Shown: piece by piece, positions 11,711 to 24,700 of the stretch
How positions within the stretch are numbered: position 1 is the first letter of the stretch
How the letters are laid out: every line of letters starts with the position of its first letter
Assembly (NCBI GenBank): GCA_963377175.1
Contig: CAUJNA010000170.1
Coordinates: forward strand, 124,001 to 188,000
Reading direction: 5' to 3'
DNA: 64,000 bases
DNA from: Effrenium voratum
Taxonomy: Eukaryota; Sar; Dinophyceae; Suessiales; Symbiodiniaceae
Made by a program: the position numbers and the translations under genes
Notes under the pieces: generated by a model
Databases searched by the model: none
The model's input: the letters and a program-made list of their open reading frames with translations, nothing else
What the model was told of the DNA's origin: nothing

Positions 11711-12462
11711 AAATATGAGTCTGTTTTGTTTGGCGATGTGTGACGTGCAAATCCGCATCCATGGCTGCTGGTGATGCCTGTGCTGCTGCTGATGCTGGTT
11801 ATGCCTTTGATGCTGGTGATGCCTCTGAACTGGTAATGCCTAAAAGTATCAGGCCAGAGCCAAGGCTGACAAACCAACATGCCAGCCCTTGAGAAGGCAC
11901 GCTTATCTGGGGGAACCCGCAAAATCCAGAGGACGCGTGTCCAGACTTCCGACATATGTGTCTGTTTTTTATTTTTGTGTGGGTACCCTTTTTTGGGGTT
12001 TGTTTCAAGCGAAGCCAAAAGGAAACCGAGGCCATTTTTGGGGGATTCCCCCGAGAAAGTTGTTTCTTGCTTTTCTGACACCGAGCCTTGCCCCAAGTGG
12101 CCCAGAAGTTGTCCATGGTAAATTGGCAGCTGGCGAGCCAAGGGATCGGTGTCCCAGGCCTATGAAGATTCCTTGCGGCATGTCTTAATTCAGGTAAATT
12201 ATATAGTGAGTCACATCTGCTGGCCACCAGGCGATGCGAACCCAATTGGTGTGGGTTTCCTTTGCCAACCAAATTTCTACCCGTGTGCCAGGGTTTTTGG
12301 GCAAGCTTCAGATCTGGGCGCGCCAAGCTTTTTTGAGGGTACACAATTGTTGGTTTCAAAAAGAAACCAACAAAAACCGCAATTTTTGGGGGATACCCTA
12401 AAAAGACACAAGCCACCCACCTGGAAGCCTGTGGACGCTGGTTTTTTTTAAGAAAAGCCGAG

Positions 12463-12519
12463 GTCCAGCTTCGTCCCAGAAGAGCCCGATGACTTGGATG
12501 ACATCGCGGACATGTGGAG
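12463..12519 (+). CDS. Probable upstream exon, acidic [17 protein letters not shown]
   Basis: Acceptor AAGCCGAG|GTCC and donor ATGTGGAG|GCAGCG (GC). It reads [19 protein letters not shown], acidic and ending MWR, with phase 2 on both sides. No family recognised. A 403-codon open frame covers this place on the other strand, but it shows no domain, and this exon has matched splice signals. Confidence 0.5.
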
Positions 12520-15500
12520 GCAGCGATTTTTTGGTGGCGACAACTGGGCGATGACCTGGGGAACCACCGGCAGCGGCTTGGGTCTTTCTGCCACCTTTGG
12601 TGAGAAAATGGGCGACCCCCTCGACAAGGGGGTCGATCATTTTTCCACCAAAGGTGGCAACACGACCTGGTTTTCACTTGGATCGCCAGTCGCGATCGCT
12701 TGTTTCCCATGCACTTTACCATCCTAAAAACCAGCAACACCTGCAGTTGCGATCGCTTTTTTACATGCACTCTACCATCCAAAACACCAGCAACAGTGAC
12801 TGAACAAAGCGATTGCAACTCTTGGCTATCCAGGCATGAATGAATTCGTCTCCCCAGGAGCATGGGTACTGTTTGATGGCTATTTGGTAACAGATCTTTG
12901 GACTTTAACTGTTTGGTGGAGATAGCGTGGATTTTATACCCACCAGAAGTTTTCATGTTTTGCAGAGGGGTCAACAGCAACCAATTGAGCAGCGCCAAAA
13001 ACCCTGACAATACAAAGTAGTAAAGGGGGGTGTCCTATAGAATCCCCGCGAAAGCCAAAACGCAGGCCGCGAAAGCTTGCGAAAGCTTATCGCGAAAGTA
13101 ACCAAAGAAGGTCCCGCCGCGAAAGACCCGCGAAAGCCTGCATGCTGTTTGACGGTCCGCCGCGGAAGCGTCGCGAAAGCAATTCTAAAGAAACCAAAGC
13201 CCGCGAAAGCAAAACATGGGGTCGCGAAAGCATCGCGAAAGGGTCCGCGAAAGCAAGTTTATAGGACCGCTTTTTACACAAGAGTATTTGGCACGGCTCA
13301 ATTGTAGGTGCGTGTGTTTGTTTCTTCGGGTATCCATTTCACCTTAGCTGAAAGGGAGACCAAGAGGAACGGGCACCATGTTGACACCTAGCCCTGGCTC
13401 TGGACATTGCTCACCTTCCCACGGGTGTTCTCGGGTGGGTAAGGGGCCCTTGGATCAGAGGTCAAGAAGGAGTGACCTTCCCATGGTCAGTGGATATCAC
13501 TAAGACAAACAAGGGTAAGTGCTAGTGCCCAATGGTCCCGCAAAAAAACTTAAAAAAACTCTCATCTACACCTTCCATCCCCCTTGCCTCATTCCGCGGT
13601 TCTTTTGTCTATGTTTCGGATGAGGCTGTGTTTTATGTCCATAAAGTTGGACAACTTCAACCTAAAGGGATAGCGCTCCTGAACCCTGAAGCTACCATTA
13701 AAGATGGGGGGGGGGTATTGCTCAAAACCATGCAGGTTGGTGAATGGTGCAATGTTTGCGTAGGGAAACGTCCGTTGATTTCCCAGGGGCGCAGCTGTCT
13801 TTTGTGTTCTGGAAGGCCAAAGGGGGAAGGGGGGGAGGTATTCTGCCAGCAACATGAGAAGCCGACGCCAAGAAAATGTGCTCGAAGGCCAAAGGGAAGC
13901 CACAGAAAAATAGGGAAACGATCCGTTCTTGTCTTTCTTCCCCCGAGCAAATATGTTGTTTTGTTTTGGAAAGCCAAACGGAAGCCAAGTTCAAAATGGG
14001 TGTGGCTCAAAATTAAGCAACTGGGGTTACGCGGGTGTTAGTCTACCTGTCCATTTACCAGGAAGCCGCAGAAGCCGGGCGTGAGGTATTATGCCTTTGT
14101 GGCGGAGAAGCAGGTGCAGACGGCCACCGGTGTCTCGGAGACTTTTCGTTTTTTCTAAGGGTTGTTGTATTGCACCCTGGGAGAAATGGCCAAACATGGT
14201 CCAACATAGCATGATTTTATCCCGGAGATATGCCTAAATGGGGTCAGTTCCCAGTCTGCGTAATCCCAGGGCGTAATACAAAAAACCCTTAGATCTGTTC
14301 GCTTCTCAGGCCATGAGTCCCCCCCCCCCCCAAGAAGAACGGCAGCAACGAGCTCATTCCCGGAATGGATCTGCTTCAAGGTTGACCGTTGTTGTGAGAC
14401 GCATTTTGGGGGCGAAAAAGGCCGTAGTCGCTACTAGCCCATATTGGGTCTGGGGGCCCCCTAGCAATCGTTAGAGACAACAGCGGACCCCTCCACCCCC
14501 AGAAAGGTTCTGAACTCAAACCTTTTAATTCGAACCCCTTCTAACAAGGTTCCTTCCAAACCTTTCGGAGTGGCGATGATGGCTTTTGGTTTCTGTCCCA
14601 ATCCTCTGCATGGGTGCCGGATACCCTGGAGAAACTAAATGCTGAAAGCTGCGCATTTTGGGGGGTGTCAAGCCATGGCCAAATAGGGGCTCCGGCGATG
14701 TGGAGCTCACCTGCGTTGGCCTTTTCAGGTAGTAGAACCACATCCAAAAATGACCAATAGGGAGTCTGGCGACGGAACCCATCTGTTCCATAGGGCACTG
14801 GTTTTGGCTGTTCCTCCCCCCCAAGGAATCAAGTTGGCAACCGAACCTCGGAAACCAATTCGGAGCCCATTCATGGGCCAAAATCTGGCCGAACTCCTTT
14901 CGGGTCGCAGCATATGAGTTCCGAGTTTGGGGGGGGGTAACAGGTAAGGCCCGTGTGAATCAATGGGTAACCAATAGGTTTCGGGCGCTCATGTTAGTTG
15001 ATGAGAAGGCACCAAGGTGATTGGGGGCCCGCCAAAATAGGTTCAGCATTGATATGCCACCTGCTTCTTCACGCTTGTGCGCAGTTTTCTATGTCCTATT
15101 CTACTGGTTTGAGAGGTGCCAACTTTCACCCAGTTTTAACCCTTCGTGTGACACCAAAGTGGTTGACCGATCGATGGCCGCGAGCGAGCCGAGCGAGCCG
15201 AGCCAGCGAGGCAGAATGGTGGAGAACCAACTGCCGGAGAGCGAGAGTTCCTCGGCTCCCCCGGTGCTAACGCCGACTCGCAGGCAGACGTGACTGGACG
15301 AACCGGAATTGGGCACCACACCTGGGACTTACTGTGGATGGACAAAATCCGTTCGCACCACTTTGAAACCATGCGAAACCATGGTTTGTTGGTATTTACA
15401 GGGGAATCATCATTCCAGGGTTTCTTAGGTTTTGCAGGAGTTCGTCCATCCACAGTATGAAACATCCTGCTCCACACATAGCTCAGCTGATTTCCTTTTG

Positions 15501-17473
15501 CTTGACATGATGCTTTTTGAAAGGGGAAATCTGAGCCCTGTCTCAGCAGCGGGTGGGGATGCCCTTAAAACAAGGGCCTGATACAATGTAATGTTGATCA
15601 TGTTCAATAACCCCCCTCCCGTTCATACTGGGGGTGGGAACCCCTCCAAAAGTGGTCTGAACCTCCTCGAGAAGGAATTGGACACCCACCGATCAAAACA
15701 CATCATTGAACAGGCAACGGGGAGTTCCGCGTTTTTCCGGCGGGGATGGCCCGAGCAAGGGCGATTGGTCAACGCGTCAAGTTCTCCAGGGGCTCGTCCT
15801 GGAAGCTTGGTAAGGAGACCAAGAGGCCATGCCACAAAACACACTCCCCGAGGAGATTTGTGGTGCATGTATCTATGTTTATCTATATGGCTATGGTCAA
15901 AATTCCGTACACCTACTCCAAAACGGTACCATTGGTTTTGAACCACAGCCATACATATATATATATATATATAAACATCCCTTTCTAATTGTGTCCTTAT
16001 GCGGACGGGGGACCATTCCCACCCCAACCCCAAGAGAAGAGGCTGCGTTGCGTCGCGGTGCCATCGGATGATCTTCCATTTGGTTACGAGATGTTGCGAG
16101 TAGAGGGGAAGGGGGGGGGGGGGAGGAGGGGGGACCCCTGTTCCCTGTTGGTTTGGGGGGGGAGGGGTGGGGGTTGGAAGTCTCGGGGACGGGGCGGGGA
16201 AGTCTCAGCAGTGAGATGTTGGCTTTAAAGGGAGTCTGTCACTACTGGACATATGTTATATTTTTCCAGGGGACGTGGGATGGCTTCCCTGAGAGAGGAA
16301 GGAGTGAGTGGCACGTGTTGTTCCCACAACCTATTTGGGCCCGTCTTGTCTTGGGGGAACCCCTTCTTGGTTAGTTTTTAAAGGGAAACCAACAGGAAAA
16401 TTGAAGCCATTTTGCCGGGGTCCCCGGGAAAAAAAAACACCCCCGTTAATTATCTCTTTACCCAACCATGCATATCCTATTTTCGGGATACTCAGGGTCA
16501 TCCCACAATAAATTCCCAAACATGCAAAGAAAAAGCATCGATTCATCATGCCAGGTCCGTGATTCGAGGACCTCAACTGCTGCAGAACTCGCTTCTGCAA
16601 TATTTGTCTCACACGGTTTCCGATGCCATCGAGCAAGGCCAGGGATGCCTTGGACCTGGGCCCTCCTACCCGCCAAAAAACCCATCTCATGATGCTTGGT
16701 GGCCCAGCCATCCGGTCCCCTAGCTTTTTAGCCTTTTAGTGTTTCGTGCATGGATGGCCGATGCGATTCGGCTCGATCCGATTTTTCGATTCGACCAGTG
16801 CTGCGTGGGTAGGCTTCAGCAGGTTTCTGGCTCCTGCCCCAGGCAGCGTAGCAGTCACCTCCCTCCGCTTCCTTACTTCACTTCAAAAACTGTGCGTCTC
16901 TGTTAAGGTTGCCACGAGAGTTGGGCAACCCTGCCGGTCGCACAATTTGCTGCTAAACATGTGGAACCCCGGGGAAGTTTAGAAAACAGAAGCATGCATC
17001 AAAAACAATCATGAAGCATCAGCGCATTCCTGCCTGCCACCGCATAATATGGCCAACCAGTCGAAAACAGGATGATGCCAAGAACGCCGTTCACCACCTC
17101 GCTTGCGTGTTCTTGCATCGCTGCAGCTTCGAGAATCCGGACTGAGCGCCTCAGCCGTTTAGTTAGTTTTAAGTCTTCAACTTTCAATTTACACCCAGCA
17201 TCATCCCCCCAACCTCCCGACAATGCTCAAGCGCCAGGCGCCAGGATACAGTTCCCCGACGGCGTCCCCTCAAGGACGCAATGGTAGGCACATAAAGAGT
17301 GTACATACACACATGCAATACATTGATACATTCTTGCATATGAAATATATACTTTACGTATATGCATTTACATATTCACATACACACATACACACATACA
17401 TACATACATACATACATGCATGCATGCATGCATGCATACATACATACATACATACATACATACATACATGTAT

Positions 17474-17560
<87 letters not shown>

Positions 17561-17653
17561 TACAGACAGACACACACACATACATACATACATACATACA
17601 TACATACATACATACATACATACATACATACATACATACATACATGTATACAT

Positions 17654-17702
<49 letters not shown>

Positions 17703-17771
17703 GAGACAGACAGACAGACATACAGACACACACACACATACATACATACATACATACATACATACATACAT

Positions 17772-17818
<47 letters not shown>

Positions 17819-18691
17819 TACATACATACATACATACACGTACGTACGTACGTACGAACGAACGAACGAACGTATGTGTGTGCACTTCTTTTACGTATAT
17901 ACGTACATACTTCTGGAGGTGGGTGCGTGAAAGAGAATCAATCAAGACACCAGCCATGTTGTTAGGTTTTGTTTCAGTAAGCACCCATTTTTGATGTACC
18001 CGCGCATGGATTTCAACAGGCGAAGACGAGGGACCCTCTCAACAAAGGTAGTGATTAAGTTTCTTGCTTTGCGCAATAGAGGGAAGCTTGTCCATTTTTG
18101 ACGTCTGCTCCTTTTTCCAGCTGATTCCCCAACAACTACTCTGGCTGCTCAAGAGTACAGCAAGAGGAAAGAGTGCAGGCCACATGTCTTTGCCATTCAG
18201 CGTGCTGTTTAATATTTTCGCACCACGATTTGCTTTGCACTAGGAGGCCATTTTGGTTGCTATGTTGCAGTGTTTGAGTGAAAAAGGTAGCCATACATAC
18301 CACTACAATCTGGGCATAGAAGATGCATAGGAAATTCGGGGCCCATAGCAAACAATGAAGTGGCAGAAGTATCACGGCACACCCATGGATGTTTGATGCG
18401 TGTGTCTAGAGGAAAACTATGTGTTTTGGGTCGTGGTTGGTGTTGACAGGAAAGCCGCTGGGGTGTACCCGTAGAAAACGCACACAGACACACACACACA
18501 CAACACACACACACAGACACACAGACACACAGACACACGGACACACGGACACACAGACACACAGACACACAGACACACAGACACACAGACACACAGACAC
18601 ACAGACACACAGACACACAGACACACAGACACACAGACACACAGACACACAGACACACAGACACACAGACACACAGACACACAGACACACA

Positions 18692-18748
<57 letters not shown>

Positions 18749-21700
18749 CCACATTACGCACTTTTAGAGGTCCTCGTCCTTCTTGTGCAGACACCCAATG
18801 TGAGCAAATATCCACCATCACTTTCGCAGTATGAAGGATGATGTTTTGCACACCAATTTACGGGTATTCAGGTTATCAAAATGCACTGTGACATGTTTCA
18901 GGGTAAACCGTCATGACGTTCAACCACATGTCCTTGTCACAACCCAGTTTTCGCTGGCATTCTGAGAAGCAGGATTTCTCTGTGCTGAATGCTTGGGGGC
19001 TGTGGTTGGCTAAGAGAATCCCTAAGTGATAAAGTAGTCACGGCACGGGTTGAACCCCTCCACAGCCCTGAAAGTCTGACCTTACTGGTTGGAAATCCCT
19101 AAGTGATAAAAGCAGTCATGGCACCCTCCACAGCCCTGAAAGTTATTTCAAAAAGTACCTTTTGACCTTTGGGGGGTGGAAGTCCCATTCGGGCCAGGCA
19201 TCATTAGCAAGGAGGACTTTCCTCAGGCGATGGGCAAGCGCGGAGAGTACAACCCCAGCAAGGCGAGATCGCAAGATGGCAAGGTCAATGTTCAATTTGG
19301 AGGGGTCTTGAGGGTGGGCCAGGATTGAGCAGGTTCTAAAGGTTTATGAGGCATCTTGATCCAGGACAACACGACCTGAGCAAATGCTCAACCGCTTCGC
19401 TTGGGGTTCCGGTTTGTCGGTTGGCGAACTAGGGTTCTCGATATAGTTTGTTTTGTTTGTTTAGGAAACAACATAATGGTTTGCTTTGTTTGTTTGGGAA
19501 ACACATATGGTGGGTTCCTTTCGGTCTTTTTTTAAGAACCGCAACAAAGGGGGGTTACCGTTCCCTCAAAAGAATCTTACGGGGTCGTCTCAAACAAGGA
19601 TGAAGAGGGTATTCTCAAACAAAACAAGACCAAATTTCCCCTTCAAGGGCGCTTTTGAACACCTTTGAGGCCAATCTGAAGTGAGTTTCCATGTAGAGCG
19701 ATGTTCAAAGGAGGAGATATGTATACGGGCTAAGGCTAAATCGTCAGGGGACCGCTGGTTTTAGTCCATGCTTAGACTTATCAATTTTAGATAGAACATG
19801 TTTGACCCACACCCATGGGAGCCCCATGGACTTGGATTCAGATAGGAATACTATACCAAAAACCGGAGAAATGAAACAGGAGAAAACAAATCGACCATGC
19901 CTGGTTGCTACGCCAACACTCAGAAGATGAAGCTCCCCCAGTTGGCCTCTGTACATGGAACCAAGTCTGCCAAAGATGTCTGGAGCTTCCATGTTAGTCT
20001 GGGTAGCCCTGCTGATTCCATAAGGCTTGGATGGGCTTGTTTGACCCTTCCCGGCTTCGGGTCTTGACCCAAGGACTTATTCGAACGCTTGCCATTTTGA
20101 TAGGATGGCGGTTGTTAAAAATGTGTCCATATTCTGTATCAAACGGCAAATTTAGCAGCAACCGGGTCCCAACTCCACTGCTTGTTGGTTGCCGTATCAA
20201 GTTGGGGCTTTGGACATGGGTTTGAAAAAGCAGTTGCAGGTTGGGAAGTGGTACGTAAGTGCTGTGTGTTGTTCTTTTCTTCCGCCAAACCCCTTTCCAG
20301 AGAAAACGCCTGTTTGTCAATCTCCTCCCCCCCTTCTTCGCCACCCGCTTAAACAAAAAAACAAAACTCGCCTGCCCCGCGCCAGCCCATGAGCCCTTCC
20401 CCCTCCGCGCACCTCCCCCGCCTTCGGCTCCTCGGCTCCTCGCCCTTCGGCCAGGGCCACTTCCAGGCGGCGGTGGTCTTCGCGGACGCCTCGGGCTTCA
20501 CGGCCTTGACGGAGGCCTTGGCCAAGCAGCCCCACGGCGCGCCTCGGAGAATGAAGTCTTCGGAGGTCGCGAGGGCGAGGGAGGTGGGAGGTGGGTTCGG
20601 GTGGGAGAGGCTGGGGGAGGTGTGCAAGAACGAGGTGAGGCGCGGTTTTGGGGCACGAAGGAGAAAACGGGGCGGAGCCCCATTTTTCGTTTGGCGGACA
20701 TGCGGATTCATGTGTCGTATTCATTAATTCGGAATTCGCCGAGCGAGAGCGAGAGCGAGGGATTTCGAGCTCAGGGAGCAAGTGGTTTGGAGGGAGGGGA
20801 GGTATTTCTTATGGGAGCTGAATCGACTGCCACGTTTTGGGTTTCGACCAGTTTATATAGAGGCAACCACTCAGGAAGTGAACTAATTCAGCAGGTTCTA
20901 GCAGATAGGTTCCAATCGCTACGGACAATCATGTGCGTGCATTCATTTAGGGGAACCGGTGTTTTTTTTTTTTACTAGCCCCGGCTTGGGCTTAGCCCCG
21001 GTTGGGGGGTTGGTTGGTCGGTCGGTCGGTCGGTTGGTTGGTTGGTCGGCTGGGCTGCCCCATCCCCAGCATCCTCGGTCACTTGGTGTCAGGGCTGCGT
21101 ATTAAGCGGCCGCATCCCCAGCATGGCCGGCTTCGCTCGGACTAGGGCTGCCCATTGGCTTTGATCAGTTCAGAGTTGCTCAGGGCGGGTCTTGGGTTTG
21201 TGTTGGGTTCATTTAGGCTTGGTAAAGGGCTGATATCCAGGATGCTGTTGGGAGGGTTTGAGGTTGACTTTGAGTCGGTTTGGGTTGGCTTGGACCTGAT
21301 CTGCGCAAGGTTGGCGGCCTGGTTATTGCAGTAGCTTTCGGGCTGCTTCAGGGCGTAGTTATGCAATTCTTGGTCTGGTTTGGGATTGGTTGTGGGGTCG
21401 CACACCCTCGCGCAAAGGGAAATCCCAGTATCCCCCCCCACCCCCTTAAAGTGATCCCAACCCTAACCCAGCCGGATATTCAGAAAGTGAGCGAGCCATG
21501 TGGAACGCACAGCTCCCATGACATGAGAAAAGCTAGGTCCCCCAGCTAGGTGCCCTTTTACCCTTTTTTGGGAGAGGGTTCCCCTACTCTGAAATCGACT
21601 ACAGAAAAAAGGGTACCCTTATTCTAACTTCTCTACTGGAGGAGCTAGAAACGGTTGGGGACTGTGCGTGCTCTCGGCCGAAAGATGTTATGACAGACGA

Positions 21701-24700
21701 TCCAGCAGCATTGCGCCTCAAGCCAGGGACACGTATCACTCTTCAGCCGGAAATCTGTTTCATTCAACTAACTAAGAAACTCAGCATGTTGGCAAGGCGC
21801 ATGTTTTAGTGTCACTATGATTATGCTTCGGCCCTTGCTGGCTAGGCTAGGAGAACAGGAAGCCACAGACATGTTCGTCAAATTGTCCACTTGCAGCTTC
21901 ATGACTGTTTGTAGGGAGAACTAGAAACATGGAATTGGGGGACCCCCCCGCCCCGTCTAAATTCGGGGGATGCCCTGATAGACAACTCCCGCCTGTTCCT
22001 CGCAGTGTTTTCTTCATGCACCCTGGGCACATATTTCCTCTGAGCTGCTGCAAAGCGCGGGTCTTTTCAGAGGTGCTAGGCATTTTGTCATTGCTTGCAA
22101 GGTTGTTGCCTCGGTTGTCAACAGCAAAACAAATTGTTCACAGGATTTTCCCACTTTCCTTGTCCATGATCAATGGCAGTCCCGACGGGATCACCTCCAT
22201 GACCAGGTGAGACCAGGAACAAATGGGGACGAACATGGGTGTTTGTCCTGAACTTCAACAAGCAGCTGGCAGCTGACAAAACCTTCCCTGATTGGGACGT
22301 GTCTCAAAACCTGGAACTTGTCAATTTTCATCCAGGACCTTTACATCAGAATTCGGTGGGGATTCATGTCCAACCACCTGTGCTTGGCGGGTCCAACTTT
22401 TTAAGGACATCGCCACTTGGCTAAGAGGAAGCCTCTCAGCGGCGCTGTCTAGGCCCATTACAATAATGACCCAAGAAAACGCAATTTGGATTTGGATGAC
22501 ATTCTTGAACGGTAAAGTACGGTAGTTATATTAACCCAACCATTGTGTTGATCCTGAATGAACGGTAAAGAATGGTGGTTATATTTTACCCAACCATGAT
22601 TTTCCTTGTCGCTGAATTTGAGGGCATGGTTGAACCATACTGGTTGGTTGGCATTTGAGCCACAATCAAAACTCGGGTAGATGAAGGTTAGTACGGGACA
22701 GTCCCAGCCGGAAATCGTTGCGGCCGCCTTTCTAATTCTTGAAGCATAGTTCTGGGATTACGACCATTTTTGCACCAGGCTTTGATTGTGACTCATTTGC
22801 GTGGGTTTTCGGAGAATCGGATGGGGAAACGGAAGCCCATCCTCTGAGGCGCAGGAGCTGGGCGGCTGTTTGAACGGCTTCTTCGGGGCTCTCATCGACA
22901 TCATCACTCGCCCTTCGGCCGAAAGCCTTTGGCCTGGCCAACCCGTGCAGATAGGTTCAGATAGGCGTGCTTGCTTTCTTTTAAGGTGCCCCACCAAATT
23001 TTAGTGCCGCACCCAATTTTAGGGTGCCCCCAACTTCAGACCGTTGTGTTTGTTTCTTATTTCAGGGTGCCCCGCTTTTGGGATGGGTTTTAAAGGAACA
23101 CCAAAGGACACCAGCCGTTTTGGAGGTTCCGGAACCCCGAAAGCGAGACAACCACTTGGATGTACAGCGCATGTACAGAGACCCTGGAATGTTCGCACTT
23201 CATTGAGTGACGCTTTGCTCCAGGGATGGAGACCCCATTCTGTTCAGCCCTTTTTGTATCTCGCAAAAACACAACTTCTTCCCTGGTGTTTGTTTATTTT
23301 ACAAAAGAATCCTCCTCTTGTTTTTCCCCTTCTTTTTTCTTCTTCGTTTTTTTCGGACACAATCAGCCCTGGAACCAATGGGGACATGGTTGCTGCAAAT
23401 TGGGTTTTACGGCCATTTTCTGTGATACCGCCAAGGGGATCTCACTGATGGCTAAGTAGTCACAGGGGATGGGAATCCCACTTTGTTAGCACCTAGGTCC
23501 CCCAGTAGTGCCCTTGTACCCTTCTTTGGGGGAGGGTTCCCCTACTAAAATAGACGGCACCCTTATTCTAACCTCTCTACTGGAGGACCTAGGCAGTCCT
23601 ATTTCGATTGTGTCCAGGAAGTCTTGGTGTTTGGGCACTTGGCCAATTTCCAGTAGAACACCCTGTACTCACGTCTTGGTGGACTTGAGGCCTCAAACAA
23701 AAGTAGTCCCTTTGAACCTAAAAGAGTTCAACCCCAGGTCCCTTATCAAGGGCATTTCCAGGCATGGGTTTATGCTTTAACAACATAAGCTCGTAACGCA
23801 GCAAGTACCATTCTATAAGTGGTATATATATAACCTCCATACCCTGAAGTTTCCCTTGACCTAGGCTAGTTTTCTACGATGTCCGTTCCTCCACGACCTG
23901 ACTGGCTAGCCATCAGGTTCAACTTAGCTTTTTAGATCCTTTTAGACTTTTAGGGGTTTCCATTTTTCACCCACTAATCCTTAGCTTTTTAGATCCTTTT
24001 ATACTTTTAGTGGTTTCCATGTTTCACCCACTAAAAGGTTATTCACTTTTAGCTGAGTGTTTAGTGGTTTCCATTTTAACCCACTGAAAGGCTCTTCACT
24101 TTTCGCGGGGGATCCTTGGCGCTGACCATTCGGATCCTTGCCGGGGTCACCGGGCGGCCGTTTCTCCAGGCCACGGGGGCGATGTGCTGAAGTTCAGCGG
24201 GGATGCGCTGACCATCCTGTGGCGCGTGGCGCCAGGTGCGGGCGAAGGGAAAAGAGTCAGGTCGATCCCTGCAATACGTTTGTTTGGCGCCTCCGGTGTC
24301 TCGACTTTTTTTGGGGGGCAGCGGCCATTTTAGTGGTTTTTGCAACTCAGTGTGGACTTTTTTTGCCAACTCGGAAAGCGAGGTTTCTGTGGTCAGTGGG
24401 TGTTTTGGGAGGTTGGTGGTTGGCCCATGAAAGCTTAGAACTGAGTTTGGTTTGTGGCCGGGTAGTCCTCTATCCTTGTGGTTTTTACCGTGGCAATGGT
24501 GACTGATTGGCAACTGCAGTACCGCAAGGGCCTAATTTCAATGGGGTTGGAAGGTATTGAACAAGAGAATCAAGTCAGCCCTTGTGTTAGCTATGTCGGG
24601 GGGGGTGTAAAACACCCTTTCAGGTTGTTGTTTTTTATTGTTTTCTTCTAAAAATACATGTATATAAGCGTGTTCGTATTTGTTTGTGGGTTGTATACCC

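Noticed and set aside
11799..13010. 403-codon open frame on the minus strand
   Set aside because: Longest open frame in the window, but no domain is recognisable, it covers repeat-derived blocks (11970-12060, 12326-12412) and overlaps a plus-strand exon with good splice sites. Kept out as a gene; a protein search would decide.
17223..17994. Several 150-235-codon frames rich in YIHT, RQTD, CMYV
   Set aside because: Direct translation of CATA/CAGA microsatellites.
18260..18851. Cys/Val and His/Thr-rich frames
   Set aside because: Translation of the CACACAGA/CA microsatellite.
20255..20990. 239-codon frame through the first C1 exon
   Set aside because: Out of frame with the FADASGF motif; shadow of the GC-rich exon.
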